Assembly (NCBI GenBank): GCA_034359265.1
Contig: CP136897.1
Location: forward strand, 29,623,501-29,687,500
Source: Canna indica
Lineage: Eukaryota > Streptophyta > Magnoliopsida > Zingiberales > Cannaceae
Reading direction: 5' to 3'
Length of the DNA: 64,000 nt
Shown here: positions 10,784-21,990 of the stretch, in pieces
Numbering within the stretch: position 1 is the stretch's first letter
How the letters are laid out: each line of letters begins with the position of its first letter
Translations under genes and position numbers: made by a program
Notes under the pieces: model-generated
What the model saw: the letters and a program-made list of their open reading frames with translations, nothing else
What the model was told of the DNA's origin: nothing
Database searches by the model: none

Positions 10784-10900
10784 GGTGCAACACGAGGACT
10801 TCCGAGGGGGTCACCCGTCCTAGTACTACTCTCGCCCAAGCACGCATAACTTCGGAGTTTTGATGGGATCCGGTGCGTTAGTGCTGGTATGATCGCACCC
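10784..10900 (-). rRNA. 5S rRNA: 5S rRNA gene
   Basis: Changes are G41A, A55T (A box), T84C and G97C (C box). Confidence 0.92.
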
Positions 10901-11268
10901 GTCATGCACTTCTGATCGTCCGCTAATAAGTGTGAGCGTCCGAGGGACAGCTCAGGGTCATTTTCTTCGTCTCTTCGCGCGCCTTTCAGCGCCACGTGAA
11001 AAGCTGAAATCGGACAATAATGCACGGAGTTACGCCCGTTTTAAACGAATAATAATAATTGAAATGTTATTTTTCTTATTTATTTACAAATTTTAATTTT
11101 TCGGGTCAGTTGGTCGATCGAGCCGGCCGTAGAGGTTGCGGCGGGCCCCGCGCGGGCGATCGACAGCCAAGATTTATGGCGACGACGTCGTCCGTCCTTA
11201 ACGTTTGGTTAGAAAGATTGGTAAAAAAAATGATCTCGTCGTGCAATGAAATAGGTAGTAAAAAAAAA

Positions 11269-11385
11269 GGTGCAACGCGAGGACTTCCTAGGGGGTCACC
11301 CATCCTAGTACTACTCTTGCCGAAGCACGTTTAACTTTAGAGTTCTGATGGGATCGGGTGCGTTAGTGCTGGTATGATCACACCC
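11269..11385 (-). rRNA. 5S rRNA: 5S rRNA gene, diverged
   Basis: Changes are C6T, G30C, C47T, G48A, G56A, G64C, G68A, G97A and T109C. G30C, C47T, G56A and C6T form a haplotype also seen in the promoter-side half of the dimer at 9418-9498 and in the copy at 12727-12843. Confidence 0.88.
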
Positions 11386-11754
11386 GATATGCACCTCTGA
11401 TCATCGGCTAATAAGGGTGAGCGTCCGAGGGAGAGTTCGGGGGTCATTTTCTTCGTCTCTTCGCGCGCCTTTCAGCGCCACGTGAAAAGCTGAAATCGGA
11501 CAATGATGCACGGAGTTACGCCCGTTTTAAATGAAAAATAATAATTGAAATGTTATTTTTCTTATTTATTTATAAATTTTAATTTTTCGGGTCGGTTGGT
11601 CGATCGAGCCGGCCGTAGAGGTTGCTGCGGGCCCCGCGCGGGCGATCGACAGCCAAGATTTATGGCGACGACGTCGTCCGCCCTTAACGTTTGGTTAGAA
11701 AGATTGGTAAAAAAAATGATCTCGTCGTGCAATGAAATAGGTAGTAAAAAAAAA
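11386..11754 (-). other. 5S intergenic spacer, type B (representative)
   Basis: The second spacer family has GATATGCAC next to the gene, GGGAGAGTTCGGGGGTC in place of GGGATAGCTCGGGGTC, TTTCAGCGCC in place of TTTTAGCGCC, and often AGATTTATGGCGACG in place of AATTTTATGTCGACG. It is concentrated at about 7000-17300, 29200-37700 and 61700-64000 and is interleaved with type A, with many intermediates. Confidence 0.8.
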
Positions 11755-11871
11755 GGTGCAACGCGAGGACTTCCCAAGGGGTCACCCATCCTAGTACCAC
11801 TCTCGCGCAAGCATGCTTAACTTCGGAGTTCTGATGGGATCCGGTGCGTTAGTGCTAGTATGATCGCACCC
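11755..11871 (-). rRNA. 5S rRNA: 5S rRNA gene
   Basis: Changes are C15T, G58A, G65C, A74G, C95T and T109C. C15T, G65C, A74G and C95T define a recurrent linked haplotype. Confidence 0.9.
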
Positions 11872-12239
11872 GTCATGCACATTTGATCGTCGGCTAATAA
11901 GGGTGAGCGTCCGAGGGACAACTCGGGGTCATTTTCTTCGTCTCTTCGCGTGCCTTTCAGCGCCTCGTGAAAAGCTGAAATCAGACATTAATGCACGGAC
12001 TTACGCCCGTTTTAAACGAAAAATAATAATTGAAATGTTAATTTTCTTATTTATTTACAAATTTTAATTTTTCGGGTCGGTTGGTCGATCGAACCGGCAG
12101 TAGAGGTGGCGGCGAGCCCCGCGCGGGCGATCGACAGCCAAGATTTATGGCGACGACGTCGTCCGTCCTTAACGTTTGGTTAGAAAGATTGGTAAAAAAA
12201 ATGATCTCGTCGTGCAATCAGATAGGTAGTAAAAAAAAA

Positions 12240-12356
12240 GTTGCAACGCGAGGACTTCCCAAGGTGTCACCCATCCTAGTACTACTCTCGCCCAAGCACC
12301 CTTAACTTCGGAGTTCTGATGGGATCCGGTGTGTTAATGCTGGCATGATCACACCC
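12240..12356 (-). rRNA. 5S rRNA: 5S rRNA gene, diverged
   Basis: Changes are C6T, A13G, C20T, G25A, C57G, C92A, C95T, T109C and C116A. Confidence 0.87.
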
Positions 12357-12726
12357 GATATGCACTTCTGATCGTCGGCTAATATGGGTGAGCATCCGAG
12401 GGAGAGTTCGGGGGTCATTTTCTTCGTCTCTTTGCGCGCCTTTCAGCGCCACGTGAAAAGCTGAAATCGGACAATAATGCACGGAGTTACGCCCGTTTTA
12501 AACGAAAAATAATAATTGAAATGTTATTTTTCTTATTTATTTACAAATTTTAATTTTTCGGGTCGGTTGGTCGATCGAGCCGGCCGTAGAGGTTGTGGCG
12601 GGCCCTGCGCAGGCGATCGACAGCCAAGATTTATGGCGACGACGTCGTCCGTCCTTAACGTTTTATTCGAAAGATTGGTAAAAAAAATGATCTCGTCGTG
12701 CAATCAAATAGGTAGTAAAAAAAAAA

Positions 12727-12843
12727 GGTGCAACGCGAGGACTTCCTAGGGGGTCACCCATCCTAGTACTACTCTCGCCCAACCACGTTTAACTTCAGAG
12801 TTCTGATGGGATCGGGTGCGTTAGTGCTGGTATGATCACACCC
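12727..12843 (-). rRNA. 5S rRNA: 5S rRNA gene
   Basis: Changes are C6T, G30C, C47T, G56A, C61G, G97A and T109C, with the upstream spacer of type B. Confidence 0.9.
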
Positions 12844-13210
12844 GATATGCACTTCTGATCGTCGGCTAATAAGGGTGAGCGTCCGAGGGAGAGTTCGTGG
12901 GTCATTTTCTTCGTCTCTTCGCGCCTTTCAGCGCCACGTGAAAAGCTGAAATCGGACAATAATGCACAGAGTTACGCCCGTTTTAAACGAAAAATAATAA
13001 TTGAAATGTTATTTTTCTTCTTTATTTACAAATTTTAATTTTTCGGGTCTGTTGGTCGATCGAGCCGGCCGTAGAGGTTGCGACGGACCCCGCGCGTGCG
13101 ATCGACAGCCAAATTTTATGGCGACGACGTCGTCCGTCCTTAACGTTAGGTTAGAAAGATTGGTAAAAAAAATGATCTCATCGTGCAATCAAATAGGTAG
13201 TAAAAAAAAA

Positions 13211-13327
13211 GGTGCAACGCGAGGACTTCCCAAGGGGTCACCCATCCTAGTACCACTCTCGCGCAAGCACGCTTAACTTCGGAGTTCTGATGGGATCCGG
13301 TGCGTTAGTGCTTGTATGATCGCACCC
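13211..13327 (-). rRNA. 5S rRNA: 5S rRNA gene
   Basis: Changes are C15A, G65C, A74G, C95T and T109C, identical to the copy at 14183-14299; it is the first gene of a 972-bp duplicated pair. Confidence 0.92.
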
Positions 13328-13697
13328 GTCATGCACTTTTGATCGTCGGCTAATAAGGGTGAGCGTCCGAGGGAGAGTTCGGGGGTCATTTTCTTCGTCT
13401 CTTTGCGCGCCTTTCAGCGCCACGTGAAAAGCTGAAATCGGATAATAATGCACGGAGTTACGCCCGTTTTAAACGAATAATAATAATTGAAATATTATTT
13501 TTCTTATTTATTTACAAATTTTAATTTTTCGGGTCGGTTGGTCGATCGAGCCGGCCGTAGAGGCTGCGGCGGGCCCAGCGCGAGCGATCGACAGCCAAAT
13601 TTTATGGCGACGATATCGTCCGTCCTTAACGTGCGGTTAGAAAGATTGGTAAATAAAATGATCTCGTCGTGCAATCAAATAGGTAGTAAAAAAAAAA

Positions 13698-13814
13698 GGT
13701 GCAACGCGAGGACTTCCCAAGGGGTCACCCATCCTAGTACCACTCTCGCGCAAGCACGCTTAACTTCGGAGTTCTGATGGGATCCGGTGCGTTAGTGCTA
13801 GTATGATCGCACCC
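13698..13814 (-). rRNA. 5S rRNA: 5S rRNA gene
   Basis: Changes are C15T, G65C, A74G, C95T and T109C, identical to the copy at 14670-14786. Confidence 0.92.
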
Positions 13815-14182
13815 GTCATGCACTTTTGATCGTCGGCTAATAAGGGTGAGCGTCCGAGGGACAACTCGGGGTCATTTTCTTTGTCTCTTCGCGTGCCTTT
13901 CAGCGCCTCGTGCAAAGCTGAAATCGGACAATAATGCACGGAGTTACGCCCGTTTTAAACGAAAAATAATAATTGAAATGTTATTTTTCATATTTATTTA
14001 CAAATTTTAATTTTTCGGGTCGGTTGGTCGATCGAGCCGGCCGTAGAGGTTGCGACGGACCCCGCGCGTGCGATCGACAGCCAAATTTTATGGCGACAAC
14101 GTCGTCCGTCCTTAACTTTAGGTTAGAAAGATTGTTAAAAAAAATGATCTCATCGTGCAATCAAATAGGTAGTAAAAAAAAA

Positions 14183-14299
14183 GGTGCAACGCGAGGACTT
14201 CCCAAGGGGTCACCCATCCTAGTACCACTCTCGCGCAAGCACGCTTAACTTCGGAGTTCTGATGGGATCCGGTGCGTTAGTGCTTGTATGATCGCACCC
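14183..14299 (-). rRNA. 5S rRNA: 5S rRNA gene
   Basis: Second copy of the 13211-13327 gene within the 972-bp duplication, with the same five changes. Confidence 0.92.
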
Positions 14300-14669
14300 G
14301 TCATGCACTTTTGATCGTCGGCTAATAAGGGTGAGCGTCCGAGGGAGAGTTCGGGGGTCATTTTCTTCGTCTCTTTGCGCGCCTTTCAGCGCCACGTGAA
14401 AAGCTGAAATCGGATAATAATGCACGGAGTTACGCCCGTTTTAAACGAATAATAATAATTGAAATATTATTTTTCTTATTTATTTACAAATTTTAATTTT
14501 TCGGGTCGGTTGGTCGATCGAGCCAGCCGTAGAGGCTGCGGCGGGCCCAGCGCGGGCGATCGACAGCCAAATTTTATGGCGACGATATCGTCCGTCCTTA
14601 ACGTGCGGTTAGAAAGATTGGTAAATAAAATGATCTCGTCGTGCAATCAAATAGGTAGTAAAAAAAAAA

Positions 14670-14786
14670 GGTGCAACGCGAGGACTTCCCAAGGGGTCAC
14701 CCATCCTAGTACCACTCTCGCGCAAGCACGCTTAACTTCGGAGTTCTGATGGGATCCGGTGCGTTAGTGCTAGTATGATCGCACCC
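14670..14786 (-). rRNA. 5S rRNA: 5S rRNA gene
   Basis: Second copy of the 13698-13814 gene within the 972-bp duplication. Confidence 0.92.
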
Positions 14787-15154
14787 GTCATGCACTTTTG
14801 ATCGTCGGCTAATAAGGGTGAGCGTCCGAGGGACAACTCGGGGTCATTTTCTTTGTCTCTTCGCGTGCCTTTCAGCGCCTCGTGAAAAGCTGAAATCGGA
14901 CAATAATGCACGGAGTTACGCCCGTTTTAAACGAAAAATAATAATTGAAATGTTATTTTTCTTATTTATTTACAAATTTTAATTTTTCGGGTCGGTTGGT
15001 CAATCGAGCAGGCAGTAGAGGTTGCGGCGGGCCCCGCGCGGGCGATCGACAGCCAATATTTATGGCGACGACGTCGTCCGTCCTTAACGTTTGGTTAGAA
15101 AGATTGGCAAAAAAAATGATCTCGTCGTGCAATCAAATAGGTAGTAAAAAAAAA

Positions 15155-15271
15155 GGTGCAACGCGAGGACTTCCCAAGGGGTCACCCATCCTAGTACTAC
15201 TCTCGCCCAAGCACCCTTAACTTCGGAGTTCTGATGGGTTCCGGTGCGTTAGTGCTGGTATGATCACACCC
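15155..15271 (-). rRNA. 5S rRNA: 5S rRNA gene
   Basis: Changes are C6T, T33A, C57G (A box), C95T and T109C. Confidence 0.91.
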
Positions 15272-15641
15272 GATATGCACTTCTGATCGTCGGCTAATAA
15301 GGGTGTGCGTCCGAGGGAGAGTTCGGGGGTCATTTTCTTCGTCTCTTTGCGCGCCTTTCAGCGCCACGTGAAAAGCTGAAATCGGACAATAATGCACGGA
15401 GTTACGCCCGTTTTAAACGAATAATAATAATTGAAATGTTATTTTTCTTATTTATTTACAAATTTTAATTTTTCGGGTCGGTTGGTCGATTGAGCCGGCC
15501 GTAGAGGTTGCGGCGGACCCCGCGCGGGCGATCGACAGCCAAATTTTATGGCGACGATGTCGTCCGTTCTTAACGTTTGGTTAGAAAGATTGGTAAAAAA
15601 AATGATCTCGTCGTGCAATCAAATAGGTAGTAAAAAAAAAA

Positions 15642-15755
15642 GGTGCAACGCGAGGACTTCCCAAGGGGTCACCCATCCTAGTACCACTCTCGCGCAAGCA
15701 CGCTTAACTTCGGAGTTCTGATGGGATCCGGTGCATTAGTGCTAGTATGATCGCA
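15642..15755 (-). pseudogene. 5S rRNA gene without promoter and first three bases
   Basis: p1-3 and about 60 bp upstream, including the TATA-like box, are deleted; the gene runs into spacer TTCATTTTC. It also has C15T, C24T, G65C, A74G, C95T and T109C. Confidence 0.87.
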
Positions 15756-16056
15756 TTCATTTTCTTTGTCTCTTCGCGCGCCTTTCAGCGCCACGTGAAA
15801 AGCTGAAATCGGACAATAATGCACGGAGTGACGCCAGTTTTAAACGAAAAATAATAATTGAAATGTTATTTTTCTTATTTATTTACAAATTTAAATTTTT
15901 CGGGTCGGTTGGTCGATCGAGCCGGCCGTAGAGGTTGCGGCGGGCGATCGACAGCCAAATTTTATGGCGACGACGTCGTCCGTCCTTAACGTTTGGTTAG
16001 AAAGATTGGTAAAAAAAATGATCTCGTCGTGCAATCAAATAGGTAGTAAAAAAACA

Positions 16057-16173
16057 AGTGCAGCACGAGTACTTCCCAGGGGGTCACCCATCCTAGTACT
16101 ACTCTCGCCCACGCACGCTAAACTTCAGAGTTCTGATGGGATCCGGTGCGTTAGTGCTAGTATGATCGCACCG
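16057..16173 (-). rRNA. 5S rRNA: 5S rRNA gene, diverged
   Basis: Changes are G1C, C15T, C47T, A54T, T62G (both A box), C104A, T111C and C117T. The terminator is split (TTG then T7). Confidence 0.86.
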
Positions 16174-16542
16174 GTCATGCACTTCTGATCGTCGGCTAAT
16201 AAGGGTGAGCATACGAGGGACAACTCGGGGTCATTTTCTTCGTCTCTTCGCGTGCCTTTCAGCGCCACGTGAAAAGTTGAAATCGGACAATAATGGACGG
16301 AGTTACGCCCGTTTTAAACGAAAAATAATAATTGAAATGTTATTTTTCTTATTTATTTAACAATTTTAATTTTTCGGGTCGGTTGGTCGATCGAGCCAGC
16401 CGTAGAGGTTGCGGCGGGCCCCGCGCGGGCGATCGACAGCCAAGATTTATGGCGACGACGTCGTCCGTCCTTAACGTTTGGTTTGAAAGATTTGTAAAAA
16501 AAATGATCTCGTCGTGCAATCAAATAGGTAGTAAAAAAAAAA

Positions 16543-16659
16543 GGTGCAACACGAGGACTTCCCAAGGTGTCACCCATCCTAGTACCACTCTCGCGCAAGC
16601 ACGCTTAACTTCGGAGTTCTGATGGGATCCAGTGCATTAATGCTAGTATGATCGCACTC
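16543..16659 (-). rRNA. 5S rRNA: 5S rRNA gene, diverged
   Basis: Changes are G2A, C15T, C20T, C24T, C29T, G65C, A74G, C92A and C95T. Confidence 0.87.
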
Positions 16660-17027
16660 GATATGCACTTCTGATCGTCGGCTAATAAGGGTGAGCGTCC
16701 GAGGGACAGCGCGGGGTCATTTTCTTTGTCTCTTCGCGCGCCTTTCAGCGCCACGTGAAAAGCTGAAATCGGACAATAATGCACGGAGTGACGCCCGTTT
16801 TAAACGAAAAATAATAATCGAAATGTTATTTTTCTTATTTATTTACAAATTTTAATTTTTCAGGTCGGTTGGTCGATCGAGCCGGCCGTAGAGGTTGCGG
16901 CAAGCCCCGCGCGGGCGGTCGACAGCCAAGATTTATGGCGACGACGTCGTCCGTTCTTAACGTTTGGTTAGAAAGATTGGTAAAAAAAATGATCTCGTCG
17001 TGCAATCAAATAGGTAGTAAAAAAATA

Positions 17028-17144
17028 GGTGCAATACGAGGATTTCCCAGGGAGTCACCCATCCTAGTACTACTCTCGCCCAAGCACGCTTAACTTCAGA
17101 GTTCTGATGGGATGCGGTGCCTTAGTGCTGGTATGATCGCACCC
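17028..17144 (-). rRNA. 5S rRNA: 5S rRNA gene, diverged
   Basis: Changes are C24G, G31C, C47T, C92T, G102A and G110A. The T run is interrupted by A and the -1 base is T. Confidence 0.88.
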
Positions 17145-17513
17145 AATATGCACTTCTGATCGTCGGCTAATAAGGGCGAGCGTCCGAGGGAGAGTTCGGG
17201 GGTCATTTTCTTCGTCTCTTTGCACGCCTTTCAGCGCCACGTGAAAAGCTGAAATCGGACAATAATGCACGGAGTTACGCCCGTTTTAAAAGAAAAATAA
17301 TAATTGAAATGTTATTTTTCTTATTTATTTACAAATTTTAATTTTTCGGGTCGGTTGGTCGATCGAGCCGGCCGTACAGGTTGCGGCGGGTCCCGCGCGG
17401 GCAATCGACAGCCAAATTTTATGTCGACGACGTCGTCCGTCCTTAATGTTTGGTTAGAAAGATTGGTAAAAAAAATGACCTCGTCGTGCAATCAAATAGG
17501 TAGTAAAAAAAAG

Positions 17514-17631
17514 GGTGCAACACGAGGACTTCCCAGGGGGAAGTCCCATCCTAGTACTACTCTCGCCCAAGCACGCTTAACTACGGAGTTCTAATGGGAT
17601 CCGGTGCGTTAGTGCTTGTTTGATCGCACCC
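17514..17631 (-). pseudogene. 5S rRNA gene with rebuilt C box
   Basis: The C-box core GGGTGACC is replaced by GGGACTTCC, one base longer, giving 118 nt. The new bases resemble the nearby GGGAAGTCC read on the other strand, which suggests a local template switch. Other changes are T12A, C15A, C39T and A49T. TFIIIA binding is probably impaired. Confidence 0.75.
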
Positions 17632-17998
17632 GTCATGCACTTCTGATCGTCGGCTAATAAGGGTGAGCGTCCGAGGGATAGCTCGGGGTCATTTTCTTCG
17701 TCTCTTCGCGCGCCTTTTAGCGCCACGTGAAAAGCTGAAATCAGACAATAATGCACGGAGTTACGCTCGTTTTAAACGAAAAATAATAATTGAAATGCTA
17801 TTTTTCTTATTTATTTACAAATTTTAATCTTTCGGTTCGGTAGGTCGATCGAGCCGGCCGTAGAGGTTGCGGCGGGCCCCGCGCGGGCGATCGACAGCCA
17901 AATTTTATGTCGACGACGTCGTCCGTCCTTAACGTTTGGTTATATAGATTGGTAAAAAAATGATCTCGTCGTGCAATCGAATAGGTAGTAAAAAAAAA

Positions 17999-18115
17999 GG
18001 TGCAACACGAGGACATCCCAGGGGGTCACCCGTCCTAGTACTACTCTCGCCCAAGCACGCTTAACTTCGGAGTTCTGATGGGATCCGGTGTGTTAGTGCT
18101 GGTATGATCGCACCC
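17999..18115 (-). rRNA. 5S rRNA: 5S rRNA gene
   Basis: Changes are G25A, T84C (C box) and A101T. Confidence 0.94.
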
Positions 18116-18483
18116 GTCGTGCACTTCTGATCGTCGGCTAATAAGGGTGAGCGTCCGAGGGATAGCTCGGGGTCATTTTCTTCGTCTCTTCGCGCGCCTT
18201 TTAGCGCCACGTGAAAAGCTGAAATCGGACGATAATGCACGGAGTTACGCCCGTTTTAAACGAAAAATAATAATTGAATTGTTATATTTCTTATTTATTT
18301 ACAAATTTTAATTTTTCGGGTCGGTTGGTCGATCGAGCCGACCGTAGAGGTTGCGGCGGGCCCCGCGCGGGCGATCGACAGCCAAATTTTATGTCGACGA
18401 CGTCGTCCGTCCTTAACGTTTGGTTAGAAAGATTGGTAAAAAAAATGATCTCGTCGTGCAATCAAATAGGTAGTAAAAAAAAA

Positions 18484-18600
18484 GGTGCAACACGAGGACT
18501 TCCCAAGGGGTCACCCATCCTAGTACTACTCTCGCCCAAGCACGCTTAACGTCGGAGTTCTGATGGGATCCGATGCGTTAGTGCTGGTATGATCGCACCC
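18484..18600 (-). rRNA. 5S rRNA: 5S rRNA gene
   Basis: Changes are C28T, A50C (A box) and C95T (C box), the same as the copies at 22844 and 25751. Confidence 0.93.
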
Positions 18601-18967
18601 GTCATGCACTTCTGATCGTCGGCTAATAAGGGTGAGCGTCCGAGGGATAGCTCGGGGTCATTTTCTTCGTCTCTTCGCGCGCCTTTTAGCGCCACGTGAA
18701 AAGCTGAAATCAGACAATAATGCACGGAGTTACGCCCGTTTTAAACAAAAAATAATAATTGAAATGCTATTTTTCTTATTTATTTACAAATTTTAATCTT
18801 TCGGTTCGGTAGGTCGATCGAGCCGGCCGTAGAGGTTGCGGCGGGCCCCGCGCGGGCGATCGACAGCCAAATTTTATGTCGACGACGTCGTCCGTCCTTA
18901 ACGTTTGGTTATATATATTGGTAAAAAAATGATCTCGTCGTGCAATCGAATAGGTAGTAAAAAAAAA

Positions 18968-19084
18968 GGTGCAACACGAGGACTTCCCAGGGGGTCACCC
19001 GTCCTAGTACTACTCTCGCCCAAGCACGCTTAACTTCGGAGTTCTGATGGGATCCGGCGCGTTAGTGCTGGTATGATCACACTC
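18968..19084 (-). rRNA. 5S rRNA: 5S rRNA gene
   Basis: Changes are G2A, C6T, A27G and T84C. The TATA-like box is TTGTTA. It opens the first 1453-bp block. Confidence 0.92.
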
Positions 19085-19452
19085 GTCATGCACTTCTGAT
19101 CGTCGGCTAACAAGGGTGAGCGTCCGAGTGATAGCTCGGGGTCATTTTGTTCGTCTCTTCGCGCGCCTTTTAGCGCCACGTGAAAAGCTGAAATCGGACA
19201 ATAATGCACGGAGTTACGCCCGTTATAAACGAAAAATAATAATTGAAATGTTATTTTTCTTATTTATTTACAAATTTTAATTTTTCGGGTCGGTTGGTCG
19301 ATCGAGCCGGTCGTAGAGGTTGCGGCGGGCCCCGCGCGGGCGATCGACAGCCAAATTTTATGTCGACGACGTCGTCCGTCCTTAACGTTTGGTTAGAAAG
19401 ATTGGTAAAAAAAATGATCTCGTCGTGCAATCAAATAGGTAGTAAAAAAAAA

Positions 19453-19569
19453 GGTGCAACACGAGGACTTCCCAGGGGGTCACCCATCCTAGTACTACTC
19501 TCGCCCAAGCATGCTTAACTTCGGAGTTCTGATGGGATCCGATGCGTTAGTGCTGGTATGATCGCACTC
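19453..19569 (-). rRNA. 5S rRNA: 5S rRNA gene
   Basis: Changes are G2A, C28T and G58A (A box, CpG site). Confidence 0.94.
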
Positions 19570-19936
19570 GTCATGCACTTCTGATCGTCGGCTAATAAGG
19601 GTGAGCGTCCGAGGGATAGCTCGGGGTCATTTTCTTCGTCTCTTCGCGCGCCTTTTTGCGCCACGCGAAAAGCTGAAATCGGACAATAATGCACGGAGTT
19701 ACGCCCGTTTTAAACGAAAAATAATAATTGAAATGTTATTTTTCTTATTTATTTACAAATTTTAATTTTTCGGGTCGGTTGGTCGATCGAGCCGGCCGTA
19801 GAGGTTGCGGCGGGCCCCGCGCGGGCGATCGACAGCCAAATTTTATGTCGACGACGTCGTCCGACCTTAACGTTTGGTTAGAAAGATTGGTAAAAAAATG
19901 ATCTCGTCGTGCAATCAAATAGGTAGTAAAAAAAAA

Positions 19937-20053
19937 GGTGCAACACGAGGACTTCCCAGGGGGTCACCCATCCTAGTACTACTCTCGCCGAAGCATGCTT
20001 AACTTCGGAGTTCTGATGGAATCCGGTGCGTTAGTGCAGGTATGATCGCACCC
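19937..20053 (-). rRNA. 5S rRNA: 5S rRNA gene
   Basis: Changes are A16T, C34T, G58A and G64C (both A box). Confidence 0.92.
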
Positions 20054-20420
20054 GTCATGCACTTCTGATCGTCGGCTAATAAGGGTGAGCGTCCGAGGGA
20101 TAGCTCGGGGTCATTTTCTTCGTCTCTTCGCGCGCCTTTTAGCGCCACGCGAAAAGCTGAAATCGGACAATAATGCACGGAGTTACGCCCGTTTTAAACG
20201 AAAAATAATAATTGAAATGCTATTTTTCTTATTTATTTACAAATTTTAATCTTTCGGTTCGGTAGGTCGATCGAGCCGGCCGTAGAGGTTGCGGCGGGCC
20301 CCGCGCGGGCGATCGACAGCCAAATTTTATGTCGACGACGTCGTCCGTCCTTAACGTTTGGTTATATATATTGGTAAAAAAATGATCTCGTCGTGCAATC
20401 GAATAGGTAGTAAAAAAAAA

Positions 20421-20537
20421 GGTGCAACACGAGGACTTCCTAGGGGGTCACCCGTCCTAGTACTACTCTCGCCCAAGCACGCTTAACTTCGGAGTTCTGA
20501 TGGGATCCGGCGCGTTAGTGCTGGTATGATCACACTC
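20421..20537 (-). rRNA. 5S rRNA: 5S rRNA gene
   Basis: Changes are G2A, C6T, A27G, T84C and G97A; only G97A separates it from the copy at 18968. The TATA-like box is again TTGTTA. Confidence 0.92.
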
Positions 20538-20905
20538 GTCATGCACTTCTGATCGTCGGCTAACAAGGGTGAGCGTCCGAGTGATAGCTCGGGGTCATTT
20601 TGTTCGTCTCTTCGCGCGCCTTTTAGCGCCACGTGAAAAGCTGAAATCGGACAATAATGCACGGAGTTACGCCCGTTATAAACGAAAAATAATAATTGAA
20701 ATGTTATTTTTCTTATTTATTTACAAATTTTAATTTTTCGGGTCGGTTGGTCGATCGAGCCGGTCGTAGAGGTTGCGGCGGGCCCCGCGCGGGCGATCGA
20801 CAGCCAAATTTTATGTCGACGACGTCGTCCGTCCTTAACGTTTGGTTAGAAAGATTGGTAAAAAAAATGATCTCGTCGTGCAATCAAATAGGTAGTAAAA
20901 AAAAA

Positions 20906-21022
20906 GGTGCAACACGAGGACTTCCCAGGGGGTCACCCATCCTAGTACTACTCTCGCCCAAGCATGCTTAACTTCGGAGTTCTGATGGGATCCGATGCGT
21001 TAGTGCTGGTATGATCGCACTC
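20906..21022 (-). rRNA. 5S rRNA: 5S rRNA gene
   Basis: Same changes as 19453-19569 (G2A, C28T, G58A). Confidence 0.94.
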
Positions 21023-21389
21023 GTCATGCACTTCTGATCGTCGGCTAATAAGGGTGAGCGTCCGAGGGATAGCTCGGGGTCATTTTCTTCGTCTCTTCGC
21101 GCGCCTTTTTGCGCCACGCGAAAAGCTGAAATCGGACAATAATGCACGGAGTTACGCCCGTTTTAAACGAAAAATAATAATTGAAATGTTATTTTTCTTA
21201 TTTATTTACAAATTTTAATTTTTCGGGTCGGTTGGTCGATCGAGCCGGCCGTAGAGGTTGCGGCGGGCCCCGCGCGGGCGATCGACAGCCAAATTTTATG
21301 TCGACGACGTCGTCCGACCTTAACGTTTGGTTAGAAAGATTGGTAAAAAAATGATCTCGTCGTGCAATCAAATAGGTAGTAAAAAAAAA

Positions 21390-21506
21390 GGTGCAACACG
21401 AGGACTTCCCAGGGGGTCACCCATCCTAGTACTACTCTCGCCGAAGCATGCTTAACTTCGGAGTTCTGATGGAATCCGGTGCGTTAGTGCAGGTATGATC
21501 GCACCC
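21390..21506 (-). rRNA. 5S rRNA: 5S rRNA gene
   Basis: Same changes as 19937-20053 (A16T, C34T, G58A, G64C). Confidence 0.92.
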
Positions 21507-21873
21507 GTCATGCACTTCTGATCGTCGGCTAATAAGGGTGAGCGTCCGAGGGATAGCTCGGGGTCATTTTCTTCGTCTCTTCGCGCGCCTTTTAGCGCCA
21601 CGCGAAAAGCTGAAATCGGACAATAATGCACGGAGTTACGCCCGTTTTAAACGAAAAATAATAATTGAAATGCTATTTTTCTTATTTATTTACAAATTTT
21701 AATCTTTCGGTTCGGTAGGTCGATCGAGCCGGCCGTAGAGGTTGCGGCGGGCCCCGCCCGGGCGATCGACAGCCAAATTTTATGTCGACGACGTCGTCCG
21801 TCCTTAACGTTTGGTTATATAGATTGGTAAAAAAATGATCTCGTCATGCAATCGAATAGGTAGTAAAAAAAAA

Positions 21874-21990
21874 GGTGCAACACGAGGACTTCCCAGGGGG
21901 TCACCCGTCCTAGTACTACTCTCGCCCAAGCACGCTTAACTTCGGAGTTCTGATGGGATCCGGCGCGTTAGTGCTGGTATGATCACACTC
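21874..21990 (-). rRNA. 5S rRNA: 5S rRNA gene
   Basis: Same changes as 18968-19084 (G2A, C6T, A27G, T84C). The promoter region reads GGCAAATAAGG on the plus strand, so the TATA-like box is TTATTT. Confidence 0.92.

Larger units (their letters stand above)
13211..15154 (-). repeat. Higher-order repeat, 2 x 972 bp
   Basis: The two-unit block 13211-14182 recurs at 14183-15154. Genes match exactly and spacers differ at only a few sites seen by eye, so the duplication is recent relative to neighbouring units. Confidence 0.9.
18968..21873 (-). repeat. Higher-order repeat, 2 x 1453 bp
   Basis: Three-unit blocks 18968-20420 and 20421-21873 carry the same three gene variants in the same order and nearly identical spacers. 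A partial third copy of the first gene follows at 21874. Confidence 0.9.
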
